This document shows, piece by piece, positions 33,472 to 43,598 of a DNA stretch of 64,000 nt (position 1 is the stretch's first letter; the number at the start of each line of letters is the position of its first letter). Under the pieces are notes generated by a model, which saw only the letters and a program-made list of their open reading frames with translations, made no database searches and was not told the DNA's origin. Source of the stretch: Symbiopectobacterium purcellii (GTDB taxonomy: Bacteria; Pseudomonadota; Gammaproteobacteria; Enterobacterales; Enterobacteriaceae). The DNA is taken from the NCBI RefSeq assembly GCF_019797845.1, contig NZ_CP081864.1, positions 4,030,001 to 4,094,000 on the forward strand, given 5' to 3'. The position numbers were made by a program, and so were the translations under genes.

Positions 33472-34750
33472 AAAGGTTATCCAAACACGCGGTGATCTCG
33501 ATTTTCTGCATCATGTCCTGTTTTAGAAAATCGGCCATCTGCTCCTTTTTATTCAGGGCAGTATCGTTTTCAGCATTCTCTCCAAGTTGATATTCGCCCA
33601 AGTCCAGATAGAGTTGCATATCTTGTTGCCGAAAAAGCAATTCTCGAAAACGTGCTGCGGCACGCTGTTGCTCGGATTGCGTGATATGAAAAAAAAGGCG
33701 ACTAATGCTTTGTAAAATATCAATCGCTGGATAATGCGCTTGAGCAGCCAATCGTTTACTCAAATAAATATGTCCATCGAGGATAGAACGGACTTCATCG
33801 CCAATAACATCCGGTTCCTCTTCATTCTCAATCAATACCGTATAGAAGGCCGTTATTGAACCCTGCTGAAAACGCCCTGGTCGCTCTAACAGTTTGGGCA
33901 ATGCTTCAAACACAGAGGCAGGATAACCGCGACGAGCTGGCATTTCTCCCATGCTGAGTGCTGTGTCACGTAACGCTCGCGCATAGCGGGTTATTGAATC
34001 AATAAACAGCAGGACATGCTTTCCTTTGGCGCTAAAATATTCTGCCACCCGTGTCGCTATCTGTGCGGCATTATAGCGTTCAATACACGATCGGTCCGAA
34101 GTGGCGTAAACCAATACCACTTGCGAACGGCGCGGAGATTGCTTCAGCGTTTCGATAAACTCAGTAACTTCACGTCCACGTTCGCCAATCAGACCAATAA
34201 CATAAATATCCGCCTCAGAATGTTCAATCAACATGCTCATCAACGATGTTTTGCCACTGCCGGCAGAGGCGAAAATGCCTATGCGCTGCCCCAAACCGCA
34301 AGTGAGTAACCCGTCAATAGCACGAACGCCCGTCCTCAGTGGCGTATCAATAGGCCTGCGCTGGGTAAAATCTTTGGGCTCGCCCTGTACCGCCAGCACT
34401 TGCGTCACGCCAGAATCACGCAACGCGCTGCTATCAAGCCGCGCGCGGACATTTCCCATCGCATCAAGAACAGCGCCAGCAACATTGTCATTCAACGCAA
34501 TCTTAAACGGTTTACCAGTCGGATAGAGTACATTGCGACGAGAAAAACCCTGGTTATCGTTTAGCAGGCTTAACAGCGTATATTCGTGGTTAAAACCAAT
34601 AACTTGTGCGAGACCCACTCTTGTCGAATCCTGAAGGGAACGCTGTACCTCACACACCTCGCCAATATAGGTACCCGGTAAATAGGCCTCTATTACGTTT
34701 CCCTGAATTCTTACAGGGTGGGCAAGATGGACAAAGTTTTGCGCAACCAT
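33455..34750 (-). CDS. invC: Type III secretion ATPase InvC (SctN)
   Basis: A 431-residue F1-like ATPase of 431-residue Salmonella InvC length. Walker A is ASAGSGKTS at residues 161-169; GLIGERGREVTEF is the next family signature, and Walker B lies in HVLLFIDSITRYARALRD. It removes chaperones from effectors and unfolds them at the export gate, probably as a hexamer on the stalk. It overlaps invI and follows invB by 16 bases. Confidence 0.97.
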   Translation of the reverse strand: MVAQNFVHLAHPVRIQGNVIEAYLPGTYIGEVCEVQRSLQDSTRVGLAQVIGFNHEYTLLSLLNDNQGFSRRNVLYPTGKPFKIALNDNVAGAVLDAMGNVRARLDSSALRDSGVTQVLAVQGEPKDFTQRRPIDTPLRTGVRAIDGLLTCGLGQRIGIFASAGSGKTSLMSMLIEHSEADIYVIGLIGERGREVTEFIETLKQSPRRSQVVLVYATSDRSCIERYNAAQIATRVAEYFSAKGKHVLLFIDSITRYARALRDTALSMGEMPARRGYPASVFEALPKLLERPGRFQQGSITAFYTVLIENEEEPDVIGDEVRSILDGHIYLSKRLAAQAHYPAIDILQSISRLFFHITQSEQQRAAARFRELLFRQQDMQLYLDLGEYQLGENAENDTALNKKEQMADFLKQDMMQKIEITACLDNLYACLA

Positions 34751-34766
34751 AGGTGCACTCCCGTCA

Positions 34767-35174
34767 TTAATTTAAGGCTGTGCGATACTGCTGCAACACC
34801 GTTAAAAAGGTATCCAGCATCTCCATAAACGCGGACGCTGATTCACAATGTTTTTCTTTTACCTGGGCACGAAGATCTAAACTATTATCAATCTGGTACA
34901 AACACGGGTACCCTGCATGAAAGACCTCTTCATTGTGAGCCAATAACAATGGAAATAGATTGGCGCTGCAATAACTCAAAGTAGAAAGATTGACTTCACC
35001 CAACTGAGCCCACACCCAAATCTCCTCATCGTTACTCTTGATGTGGATAGTGGGAATATCATCTTTCATATGTAACGATATCGCAGAGTGATTATTCAGA
35101 TCTTTATCAAGAACCTCTGACATCCCCACTTCTGCTAAAATCTCGGTTAGCAACGCAACAACATCATATTGCAT
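34767..35174 (-). CDS. invB: Type III chaperone InvB
   Basis: A 135-residue acidic protein of the class IB secretion chaperone family (MQYDVVALLTEILAEVGMSE; IWVWAQLGEVNLSTLSYCSA). In Salmonella InvB serves SipA and several other effectors; here the likely clients are the SipA-like protein encoded in the sip operon and possible effectors elsewhere. It lies between invA and invC as in SPI-1, with 10 bases to invA and 16 to invC. Confidence 0.9.
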   Translation of the reverse strand: MQYDVVALLTEILAEVGMSEVLDKDLNNHSAISLHMKDDIPTIHIKSNDEEIWVWAQLGEVNLSTLSYCSANLFPLLLAHNEEVFHAGYPCLYQIDNSLDLRAQVKEKHCESASAFMEMLDTFLTVLQQYRTALN

Positions 35175-35184
35175 AATTCACCCG

Positions 35185-37239
35185 TTAATTTTGTAGTAAA
35201 CCAATAACATCAATGTCCACGCTTTGTGAAACCTCACCAAATGAGAGCACATCCATTTCAGGATAATGTTCTTCAACCAACTTTTTCACAAAACGTCGAA
35301 TATCAAGAGACACCATTAAAATAATATCTCTGGCATTAACACCGTTGCCATGAATACTTTTTTCTAAGCAATGCATAATTCGCTCGGTTTCTGGTGGAGG
35401 CAAGTTGATAAAGGTTCCCCCAGACGTTTGCCTGATACCATTACGTACCACTGCTTCCAGCTCATGCGACATAACAAATGCACGTATTTTTCCTTCCGTA
35501 GAAAATCGGTTTGATATATAGCGAGATAACACACCGCGCACATGCTCCACTAACATAATGGGATCCTTTTCTTTCGGGGCCCACTGTACCAATGCCTCAA
35601 GAATCAACCTCATATTCCTGATAGAAATGCGCTCTTGTAGCAAACGTTGAAAAACCTCAGTAATACGCTGAACGGTATTATTTCTGTAACACTCTTTAAG
35701 CAACTCTGGGTATTTTTTATCAAGATCGTCAAGCAGTATTTTAGCCTCCTGGATACCGAAAAATTCGGTAATATTTCTCGCCAGCAGCGTCGATGCGCAG
35801 ACGTAAAATTCATCCTGCGCGCTGCGCGTATAGAATCCAAGACCGTGAGCCTTTTTGCATTGTTCTTCCGGAAGCCAATAGGTCTTTACTTGATTAACTT
35901 CATTAACCTGCACATTGCTGTCCAGAACCTGGTATTCATCGCCGCGTAGTAAAATCTTATGCATACCGGGAAAAAGGGGGAAACTGGCGGCCTCAATCTC
36001 ATTAATTAAAATGACTATTGTATTTTGTGGTGTGTCTTTTTTATAGTTCATCACCACGTCAGGTAAACGCACACCGTATTCGATAAAAAAATGACGTTTT
36101 AAATAAGATGAAAAACCATATTGGTCTACTATTTTTTCATGCCCAGAAAATACGGTAACGATTAAAGGAATGGTTTCTGGGATAAACTCACCGTCGATCA
36201 CAACAGGTTTTCCCTTCTCTTCAACGTCGTTCTCTTTCTGATCTGAACGTGATGCCATCGCTCCTCGTTGCTTTTCTTCCCGTCGGTGTTTGATATAGAG
36301 CCCAAACAGCAGTGCGGCCAATAGCAAAAATACGGCTAATGGAAAACCGGGCAACAGGCCAAGTGCAATGGCAAGAACGCCGGTAACCACCAGTATGAAT
36401 TTATTAGAAAACATATCCTGGATAATTTTGGCTCCCAGGTTAGTATCTTCGCTATTATTTACACGCGTAACAATTAAACCACCACTAATGGAAATGAGGA
36501 GCGCGGGTATCTGTGCTACCAACGCATCACCTATCGTTAACAGCGTATAAACTGAAAGCGCTGCCGACATACTCATTCCATGTTGCATCATTCCAACCGA
36601 AATGCCACCCAGCAAGTTAACAAATATGATAACAATCCCTGCAATTGCATCACCTTTGATAAATTTCATCGCACCATCCAGTGCGCCGTAAAGTTGACTT
36701 TCAGCCTCCAATACCGCTCGTCGCTGCCTTACTTCATTTTCGTCAATCACTCCTGCTTTGAGATCGGCATCGATGCTCATTTGTTTCCCAGGCATGGCAT
36801 CAAGCGAAAAACGCGCCGCCACCTCAGCGATACGTTCAGAACCTTTAGTAATAACAATAAATTGGACAATGGTGACGATAAAGAAAATAACAAAGCCAAC
36901 GATGAGATTGTCGGCAATGACGAACTCACCGAAACTGGAAATAATGTCCCCAGCATCGGCATCCATCAACACTAAACGACTTGTACTGATGGATATCGCC
37001 AATCGAAAAATGGTACTGATTAATAAAATGGCAGGAAACGATGAAAAATCCAAAACCCTATTAATGTAAAATGACCCTAAAAATATCATCAATGCCATTG
37101 TCAAATTGAAACCAATAAGAAAATCGACCACATATGTAGGCAAAGGGATAATCAGCATCACGACGACAAGAATCATTATCAATAAAATAATGAGTTCTGG
37201 ACGGTTTCTAATCTGTAAAAAAAAATTCTGTAGTATCAT
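35185..37239 (-). CDS. invA: Type III major export gate protein InvA (SctV)
   Basis: A 684-residue FlhA/SctV-family protein. The N-terminal half has about eight membrane helices and the FHIPEP-family region (GFNLTMALMIFLGSFYINR; FSLDAMPGKQMSIDADLKAG). The C-terminal cytosolic domain forms the nonameric ring that receives substrates (TSGGTFINLPPPETERIM). Length equals Salmonella InvA (about 685). It is followed by invB and preceded by invE with a gap of 41 bases. Confidence 0.97.
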   Translation of the reverse strand: MILQNFFLQIRNRPELIILLIMILVVVMLIIPLPTYVVDFLIGFNLTMALMIFLGSFYINRVLDFSSFPAILLISTIFRLAISISTSRLVLMDADAGDIISSFGEFVIADNLIVGFVIFFIVTIVQFIVITKGSERIAEVAARFSLDAMPGKQMSIDADLKAGVIDENEVRQRRAVLEAESQLYGALDGAMKFIKGDAIAGIVIIFVNLLGGISVGMMQHGMSMSAALSVYTLLTIGDALVAQIPALLISISGGLIVTRVNNSEDTNLGAKIIQDMFSNKFILVVTGVLAIALGLLPGFPLAVFLLLAALLFGLYIKHRREEKQRGAMASRSDQKENDVEEKGKPVVIDGEFIPETIPLIVTVFSGHEKIVDQYGFSSYLKRHFFIEYGVRLPDVVMNYKKDTPQNTIVILINEIEAASFPLFPGMHKILLRGDEYQVLDSNVQVNEVNQVKTYWLPEEQCKKAHGLGFYTRSAQDEFYVCASTLLARNITEFFGIQEAKILLDDLDKKYPELLKECYRNNTVQRITEVFQRLLQERISIRNMRLILEALVQWAPKEKDPIMLVEHVRGVLSRYISNRFSTEGKIRAFVMSHELEAVVRNGIRQTSGGTFINLPPPETERIMHCLEKSIHGNGVNARDIILMVSLDIRRFVKKLVEEHYPEMDVLSFGEVSQSVDIDVIGLLQN

Positions 37240-37280
37240 ATTTCAGCATCATATCTATATCAAAGTAGTTATGCTTTACA

Positions 37281-38402
37281 TCAGGTGTAGTAATCAGACC
37301 ATGGCCCTTTCCGACGTTCTTTATCATGAAAGGACGTCAGCAGCGCAGAAATAAAATTCAATAGGTATTGCCGACACTCGGGATCAATGAACATTCGTTC
37401 TGGTGTTTTATTATACACCCCTCTTAATATCTGAATCACCGTGGCACGCTGTGTTAACCGTAAACGTTGCATAAAATCATGGTGAAAATGATGAAGAGAA
37501 TCTTCAAACTTATGACTTTCGATAATGCCATTCAGGTAAAGAATGACTATATCACTTTCATCCATTATTTTTATTTCATTTTTTAAACTCTCACGAAACG
37601 ACAGCGTAGAAAATCGTTCATTTAACAGTAAATCTAAAGTGTGAATAGTTCTGGCATCAGATAACCTATTGCTTAACGGACCAAATTCATCAAAATGGAT
37701 ACCTGGTTCACTTGATTTCATATCAGCAATGAGCGCATTCATGGTAAAAGCCAATAAACGCTGCCGGTTATGGCAGCCGTATTGTTCTATCCAATCCTGA
37801 TAGATAAAACTGCCTGGCAGGTCTAATTCTAAAAAACGCAAGTAACAGTCGCGTAAGTCTCCAGCAGATAAGCGCTGTTGGCCTTCCATGCTGCTAAAGC
37901 GTTTTGCAAGATGACCAATATTTATACCGGAGCGCATTTTCGGGCAATCCGAGAACTTTTCGAGCTCGGCCATCGCCTCTTTTATTCTCTTCTTTTGTAG
38001 CGCAGAAAGTTGACGATTAAGCATCAATTCACGTAATGCCAGCATCAGGTCACTGTCATTAGGGAAGAGACTTCTGCCATATTTCAACAATCCATCCCTG
38101 TTCAAAGACAATCTGACCACTTGCTTAATCAAGGCATCATGCTTTTCGTCGGCCTTCTCTTCCAACATGGAAGAAAGAAAGTCGTTCTCAATATTGTCGT
38201 TCCTGCGGCCCATTCGGCTAAAACGCCCGAATGTACTCAGCACATCGGCAAATTCTTCGGCTGCATTACTGATCTGCTCTTGCAGATTCTTTACTGGCGG
38301 GTGCTCACTCTCCTCACTAGTAGCAGTCACCGTTGACCGGTTGTCCTCCTCTCGAAAATCCATTCGCAGGAGGCTTGTTCGCCCAAGCGGAGGTATCCCC
38401 AT
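37281..38402 (-). CDS. invE: Type III gatekeeper InvE (SctW)
   Basis: A 373-residue all-helical gatekeeper of the SctW/MxiC family. It has a Ser/Thr-rich N-terminus (ATSEESEHPPVKNLQEQISN) and X-bundle regions such as LSLNRDGLLKYGRSLFPNDS. It holds back effectors until the translocon is in place. The ATG immediately follows the invG stop codon (TAGATG), so the two are translationally coupled; an internal ATG at 38363 is possible. Length matches Salmonella InvE (372). Confidence 0.93.
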   Translation of the reverse strand: MGIPPLGRTSLLRMDFREEDNRSTVTATSEESEHPPVKNLQEQISNAAEEFADVLSTFGRFSRMGRRNDNIENDFLSSMLEEKADEKHDALIKQVVRLSLNRDGLLKYGRSLFPNDSDLMLALRELMLNRQLSALQKKRIKEAMAELEKFSDCPKMRSGINIGHLAKRFSSMEGQQRLSAGDLRDCYLRFLELDLPGSFIYQDWIEQYGCHNRQRLLAFTMNALIADMKSSEPGIHFDEFGPLSNRLSDARTIHTLDLLLNERFSTLSFRESLKNEIKIMDESDIVILYLNGIIESHKFEDSLHHFHHDFMQRLRLTQRATVIQILRGVYNKTPERMFIDPECRQYLLNFISALLTSFHDKERRKGPWSDYYT

Positions 38403-40190
38403 CTATATACCTTGCCGTTTGTTCATAAATTGCCGCAACATGGTGACTGTGGACTGCAATGTTGCAGTATCCTCGCCGGCAAGGTTTCGCCCCAGTACCG
38501 GGTTATTTTCCCAGCGCCCTTGCCAGGTTTCACCATACGCTAACAAGCGGGGCTGAATAAGAAAAAGCCGTACCATGTTTCTATGACTGGTATAGGTATA
38601 GTCAAACAGCTTTCCCACCAGTGGGATATCTTTCAGCAATGGAATACCAGCACCTCGCAACGCATCCTCCTCGCGGCTGTAACCACCAATCAACAGGCTA
38701 TAACCCATCGGAACACGGGCTGTAGTGCTGATTTGTGTATTGTTCACAATGGGCAAGCTATCAACACTCTCCATGTCACCATTAGCCAGCGAAATTTTTC
38801 CATCTTGGATATTGAGTATCATCTCAATTTCCTGACTGTGTTTTCCTAAACGAGGAATGACGCTGATCATTGTGCCAAATGTTACTTTCTCTAATGATGA
38901 ATAACGTTCTCCCAATAACCGGGTGTAGAAACTACTATTATTATCAAACAACGCAGGGACATTTTCCTGGGTAAGCAGCTCTGGCCGGGAAACGACTTGT
39001 GCATTTCCCTTCTCAACCAGCGCAGTGACTTTTGTCAGAAAATTCACACTGTTTGCTGGATTCAATGCGCTTGTAGCACCATTAAAGTTAATACCAACAT
39101 TTCCTATACCTGCCTGACCTTGCCAAACAACCCCTAAGGCATCTACATCATTTTTCGAGATATCGATAATCCATAGAGAGAGTTGGATTTGCTGTTTGGC
39201 AATATCTATAGCGCGAATAAGATCGTCCACAAAAGCGACTTGTTTTTCACTCCCCTGGATCAGTAAGCTATTGGTATCAGTATATGCCACAATATTTATT
39301 GCATTACGCTCTACGCCGCTGTAAACCTCATCCTGACGGTCACGCTGGTCGTAACTCCCCCCCGATAACGGGAGTAAATTTTTCATATGGCGAACATATG
39401 CTCCCTCTTGGGAATAGCGCATATCATTTTCAACGACATCTGGTGCATCGGATACCGCTATATTCGCTCTATTATAGTTCCGTCTATTGTTAAGTAATTG
39501 ATTGAGCACTGTTGCTACACCAGGAATAGTTATTGGAGTATCACGCAGTGAAAATGCCCGATCGTTAACAAAGGTATTTCTCAACTTGATTACCTTGATA
39601 ACATTCTCTCCCGCACTTGGCTGAGAGTAAGTACTATCAATATACTTTGCTGCTGCCGCCACAAGATCAACATAAACAGGTGGTCCCGATAGATAAAATG
39701 AACCAGAACCACTGTGAGATCGAGGAGGGAAACGATCGTCATATAATCCCGTCGATTGTAAATAGGCCTCGAGGCGATTGAACGAAGCATAGGCCAGTTT
39801 GATGACACGACTCTGCATCTCATTGACATCGTAAACATAAATCGAACTGCCGTCGTCATACCAGATCAAGGCTATCCGGCTTGATAGCACATTTAATAAT
39901 TGGCGCGGTTTGGTCAAATCAAAATTACCTGAAATGCGCTTTTTAGCCGCTTCTGTACTGACAATAACTGGTTTTCTTAATACCCCACCAAGTACATAAA
40001 AAAGTTGCTGAATGCTATTATTATTAGCAACATAGGTCGTGGTGTTATCAGCTGAAAAAGCGTCCCTGCTGTTTGTTGTATCATATGATGTCATGCTCTC
40101 TATCGGTAAGGCACCCGATACAGGAAAAACCATGCTGATTCCTATAACAATCCCTAGCAGATAAAAATCCATTTTACCTATTCTATTCAT
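38403..40190 (-). CDS. invG: Type III outer membrane secretin InvG (SctC)
   Basis: A 595-residue secretin. A signal peptide is seen at the N-terminus (YLLGIVIGISMVFPVSGALP), followed by N-domains (FYVLGGVLRKPVIVSTEAAK) and the secretin core (LLTQENVPALFDNNSSFYTR; GYSLLIGGYSREEDALRGAG; IPLLKDIPLVGKLF). It forms the outer ring in the outer membrane. In Salmonella the pilotin InvH guides it; no invH-like gene is present in this window. It overlaps invF by eight bases. Confidence 0.95.
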   Translation of the reverse strand: MNRIGKMDFYLLGIVIGISMVFPVSGALPIESMTSYDTTNSRDAFSADNTTTYVANNNSIQQLFYVLGGVLRKPVIVSTEAAKKRISGNFDLTKPRQLLNVLSSRIALIWYDDGSSIYVYDVNEMQSRVIKLAYASFNRLEAYLQSTGLYDDRFPPRSHSGSGSFYLSGPPVYVDLVAAAAKYIDSTYSQPSAGENVIKVIKLRNTFVNDRAFSLRDTPITIPGVATVLNQLLNNRRNYNRANIAVSDAPDVVENDMRYSQEGAYVRHMKNLLPLSGGSYDQRDRQDEVYSGVERNAINIVAYTDTNSLLIQGSEKQVAFVDDLIRAIDIAKQQIQLSLWIIDISKNDVDALGVVWQGQAGIGNVGINFNGATSALNPANSVNFLTKVTALVEKGNAQVVSRPELLTQENVPALFDNNSSFYTRLLGERYSSLEKVTFGTMISVIPRLGKHSQEIEMILNIQDGKISLANGDMESVDSLPIVNNTQISTTARVPMGYSLLIGGYSREEDALRGAGIPLLKDIPLVGKLFDYTYTSHRNMVRLFLIQPRLLAYGETWQGRWENNPVLGRNLAGEDTATLQSTVTMLRQFMNKRQGI

Positions 40191-41052
40191 TCAAAAAGCC
40201 TTCCAGATTCTTGAACTCACGTGGCGTTATACCAAAAAGCGTTTTGATTTCCGTGGAGAAATGGGACGACGATGCATAGCCGTTATTCCAAGCCACGGTC
40301 GCAATCGATTCATCATTCTCAATCAGTTGCAACGCACTGTATGCAGCGCGCCACATTCTGAGCTGTTTTTTCGGTCCACACGTAAAAGCGTTATAGCAAA
40401 GCTTTCTAAAATAAGATTCTGAAACACCATATTCTTTACAGGAATTATAAAGCTTATGTGATTTCATGCTTTTACTGTTATCAAGGACTTGATCCAACAA
40501 AAACTGAGCAACCCAATAGCTCTCAATGCCGCGAATAAAATGGCACAGTTTATTGATAACGTCCGTATCGCTGATAAAGTCACGACAAAAAACCAAATCC
40601 ATAAAGCTCATTTGGGCATTATCAATGACCGCACAGAAGATTTTTTCTGTTTCGAAGAGGACCTTATGCTGTAAAGGCGCGGCATTCGCCCCCCATAGTC
40701 GAGAAGACTCTTTAAATCGATACTCTGTGAAGGCTAAAAAAGTCGCTAACTGGGTAATCAACGATCGTCCTACCAGCCATTTGCCATGAAGCGATAACTC
40801 AATAGCACTGTTTGACACCAGTACTGCAGACTGATCTCCCGTAAAGGTGACGCGTTCTCGGCTATTCATTATTGAAAAGGTGAATGTCGACTCTGGGGTC
40901 AATGGCCGAATAAAGAATAATGAGTCATTAACCCTAAAGGTCTCATCAGTGATGACTGAATCTTCAACCATTGCATTATAACCGGGGGTGTATTTACAAT
41001 TCTGGAGATTTGTATTAGTGACAATACTCTTATTCTGAAGCTCTCTAGACAT
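40183..41052 (-). CDS. invF: AraC-family activator InvF/MxiE type
   Basis: About 289 residues from ATG 41052, which has AGAGGT upstream; a start at 41103 has none. The C-terminal AraC-type double helix-turn-helix is clear (GVSESYFRKLCYNAFTCGPK; SIATVAWNNGYASSSHFSTE; GITPREFKNL). The N-terminal domain is not recognised. With the chaperone SicA as partner, InvF activates sicA-sip and effector genes in Salmonella. It is the first gene of the inv operon and overlaps invG, so it is controlled by whatever acts in the 670-base region upstream. Confidence 0.9.
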   Translation of the reverse strand: MSRELQNKSIVTNTNLQNCKYTPGYNAMVEDSVITDETFRVNDSLFFIRPLTPESTFTFSIMNSRERVTFTGDQSAVLVSNSAIELSLHGKWLVGRSLITQLATFLAFTEYRFKESSRLWGANAAPLQHKVLFETEKIFCAVIDNAQMSFMDLVFCRDFISDTDVINKLCHFIRGIESYWVAQFLLDQVLDNSKSMKSHKLYNSCKEYGVSESYFRKLCYNAFTCGPKKQLRMWRAAYSALQLIENDESIATVAWNNGYASSSHFSTEIKTLFGITPREFKNLEGFLNE

Positions 41053-41725
41053 AGTGACCTCTGTATAATTCGCATGACATTTATAGAAAATTGCGCCAGC
41101 CATACTGAACTGCGCGGCTCATACGCTCTAGAATAATAGCGAGCCCACGATAACTATCGGTGCGGTGTGTAGGGCCAGAATATTCACTTAAAAACAACAG
41201 GTCAAGACACATCAAAAAATGTAAAAATAAATTAATCAAGATAATATATATATCACGGAAATATCATAATTATATTTATACGCATCATTAATGAACACTT
41301 GCCGTCTTTAAAGACAGGGGATATTATCTTTTTATCAAAAAAAAACAAGCATCACCATAATAATATGATATACAAAGAGAATATGACACATCAGGCGCAC
41401 TGATGTTAAAAACACAAATAGGCCTGTTCAACAACACAAAACATCACAATAAATAAAAAAATCAAAAAAAACTCAACGCCATATCATTGCTATATTAAAT
41501 TAGGCCGCTATCATGTCCCTACATTTTTTTCACCCGACGCTATACAGAACACGATAATCATACTTTGCTAAAGGATGTCTCCAACCATAAAAGTAAATGT
41601 TGAGCACAAGTGCCCTCACTGACTGAAAACCATTATTGCAATCATACATCACTTAATTATTAAGAGCATGGCGACATCAAGAATTGCCACTCATTTTAAA
41701 GGAACAAACGCTTTAGGGTAGCCAT
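41053..41725. promoter_or_regulatory. AT-rich divergent region between invF and prgH
   Basis: About 670 bases with no gene separate the two structural operons of the island. It is strongly AT-rich with long A and T runs, as H-NS-silenced promoters usually are. It must carry both promoters. In Salmonella HilA binds upstream of both invF and prgH; I see no confident HilA box here. AAAGGAAC at about 41698 is not spaced as the prgH ribosome site. Confidence 0.55.
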
Positions 41726-42979
41726 ATGGATGAAAAACACATTGATAATAATACAACAAATAGAGAGACCTTCACCCTAAAAATCCTTTTTGGCCCTATG
41801 TTTGGTTGCGAGTTAAATCTGCCTGCGGATAACTACTTCTTCAATATTCATCCTCCAATAAAGCCGAGTAACATGGGAGGGGATATGCAAGAAGGTGTTG
41901 CTAACATGGCATCTTTCGCTTGTAAAACTTTATATATACCTTGCGAAGTCGATTCAGACAACCTTCGCCTTTATTTGACAGAAAAATTTGAAATTGATGG
42001 AAAATATGGATATCAGGTTGACATACTGAGTCCCGATAACTCACAGATAGCGCTCATCGAAGAGAATGTTTTTTTTCAACAAGGACATATTCGACTTGCC
42101 CTCAAAAAACATCATGAAGAATGGTCAGAGGAGTTATCCACCTTTACATGGGCAAAAGAAAGCCAGGTATCTTCTGTACCTGATACCCTGCTAGAAAAAT
42201 CCAAAAGGAAAGAAATAAAAAAGTATTTATATTTTTTTCTTGTGTTATCAATAACTTTTATTTCCATTTACATCGCTTGGTATACTTATTCATTACAATC
42301 CAGGCATGTCGCTTCACTCAATACAATCCTCGCTGGATCACCGGCACCGCTGAAGATAATTAAATCTGACAGTGAAATTTATGTTTTTGGCGAGGGATAT
42401 CAAGAAATCACTTGGTTACATGATGTCCTTTATAAACTTAATGAAACCGCAAAAGTCATCCCTGTATGGACAGCAAAAACGCGAAAGGAAGTGATAAAAA
42501 AGTTACAGAACAAGGGCTTTCCTGTTTTACAGTTGGATTTGACGCTGCCGGAATTTCCTCAATTGTATATCTATGGAAAACTTGATAATGAACAGGAAGC
42601 GTCATTAAAAACACTAGCATATCAGTCGCTCCCATATGCAAAACGTATTGATGTTTTTTTTAAAGATAAAAAATCCCTTGTAAAGCAAGCCCAGCATGGA
42701 CTTGAGCGTATTCAGATCCCCTACCGCTCTGTGACGACAGACAGTGGCTTTGCGCTGATCATCAGGGATGACCTTAGTGATAGTGCATTAAACTCACTGA
42801 ATACGTTTATTACTGATTTTTACAATCAATGGGGAGATCAGATCGTTAGTTTCTCGATCAATATGAACGAGAACATATTGAAAGATAAGTCTTATCTTAA
42901 TGCAAAAGAAGGATATCTTTTTATATCCCCTAAGCATTGGTATTTTCCACTAAACAAAAAGGACATAAATTATGGCTGA
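41726..42979 (+). CDS. prgH: Type III inner ring protein PrgH (SctD)
   Basis: A 417-residue inner-membrane ring protein. The N-terminal cytosolic FHA-like domain (TLKILFGPMFGCELNLPADN) is followed by one membrane helix at about 173-192 (YLYFFLVLSITFISIYIAWY) and the periplasmic ring modules. It is a little longer than Salmonella PrgH (about 392). The gene starts the prgHIJK-orgABC operon divergent from invF and overlaps prgI by eight bases. Confidence 0.93.
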   Translation: MDEKHIDNNTTNRETFTLKILFGPMFGCELNLPADNYFFNIHPPIKPSNMGGDMQEGVANMASFACKTLYIPCEVDSDNLRLYLTEKFEIDGKYGYQVDILSPDNSQIALIEENVFFQQGHIRLALKKHHEEWSEELSTFTWAKESQVSSVPDTLLEKSKRKEIKKYLYFFLVLSITFISIYIAWYTYSLQSRHVASLNTILAGSPAPLKIIKSDSEIYVFGEGYQEITWLHDVLYKLNETAKVIPVWTAKTRKEVIKKLQNKGFPVLQLDLTLPEFPQLYIYGKLDNEQEASLKTLAYQSLPYAKRIDVFFKDKKSLVKQAQHGLERIQIPYRSVTTDSGFALIIRDDLSDSALNSLNTFITDFYNQWGDQIVSFSINMNENILKDKSYLNAKEGYLFISPKHWYFPLNKKDINYG

Positions 42980-43229
42980 TTACACCCCACAACATATCGA
43001 GAGTATTTTTCTCGACACAATGTCTGGTGAATTTGAAGCGGGCGCAAAAACCTTAATGGAAAAACTGAACGAAGCCAAAGAGGCTCTCACAGCAGATCCA
43101 TCAAACCCCTCTGTTCTGGCTGAGTTTCAGTCTAAATTACAGGCTTACACCCTCTTTAGAAATGCACAAACAAGCACGGTCAAGGCCTATAAAGATATCG
43201 GTGCGGCCATCATTCAAAACTTTCGCTAA
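42972..43229 (+). CDS. prgI: Type III needle subunit PrgI (SctF)
   Basis: An 85-residue helical hairpin protein of the SctF/MxiH family. Family residues around the turn PSNPSVLAEFQSKLQAYTLF and the C-terminal NAQTSTVKAYKDIGAAIIQN then FR are present. It polymerises into the extracellular needle. The size fits (Salmonella PrgI about 80). It overlaps the end of prgH, and prgJ follows after about 45 bases. Confidence 0.96.
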   Translation: MADYTPQHIESIFLDTMSGEFEAGAKTLMEKLNEAKEALTADPSNPSVLAEFQSKLQAYTLFRNAQTSTVKAYKDIGAAIIQNFR

Positions 43230-43274
43230 CGCTGTTCTGACTGTTTTTATATTACTCATGCTTGAGGAATGTTC

Positions 43275-43598
43275 ATGGAACTAATAAATAAAAACTTGGT
43301 TGAGTTAACTCAACTGACACCGGGAAAAAATGATTGGGAAGAGACAGACTCAATGCGAGTCCATGACCAAGCATTTTCCAGACTGGTATCCACTACCTTT
43401 AAGCAAATGGGTGAAACCGATGAGCAATTTAAACAAGCCATTAATGCCTTGAGCAACTCACCCGCGTTTTCCAGTAACCCAGAGGTACTATTACAACTAC
43501 AAAGCTACCTTGGAGAGTACAGTAATTACGTTTCATTAATCAGCACGCTGGCGCGTAAAGGCGTTAGCACAATAGAAACGCTGGAAAAAGCACAATGA
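43275..43598 (+). CDS. prgJ: Type III inner rod protein PrgJ (SctI)
   Basis: About 107 residues from ATG 43275, six bases after GAGGA; ATG 43269 is too close to that site. The C-terminal helix (NYVSLISTLARKGVSTIETL) is typical of SctI inner-rod proteins, which connect the export gate with the needle. Salmonella PrgJ is about 101 residues. Its stop overlaps the prgK start by four bases. Confidence 0.9.
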   Translation: MELINKNLVELTQLTPGKNDWEETDSMRVHDQAFSRLVSTTFKQMGETDEQFKQAINALSNSPAFSSNPEVLLQLQSYLGEYSNYVSLISTLARKGVSTIETLEKAQ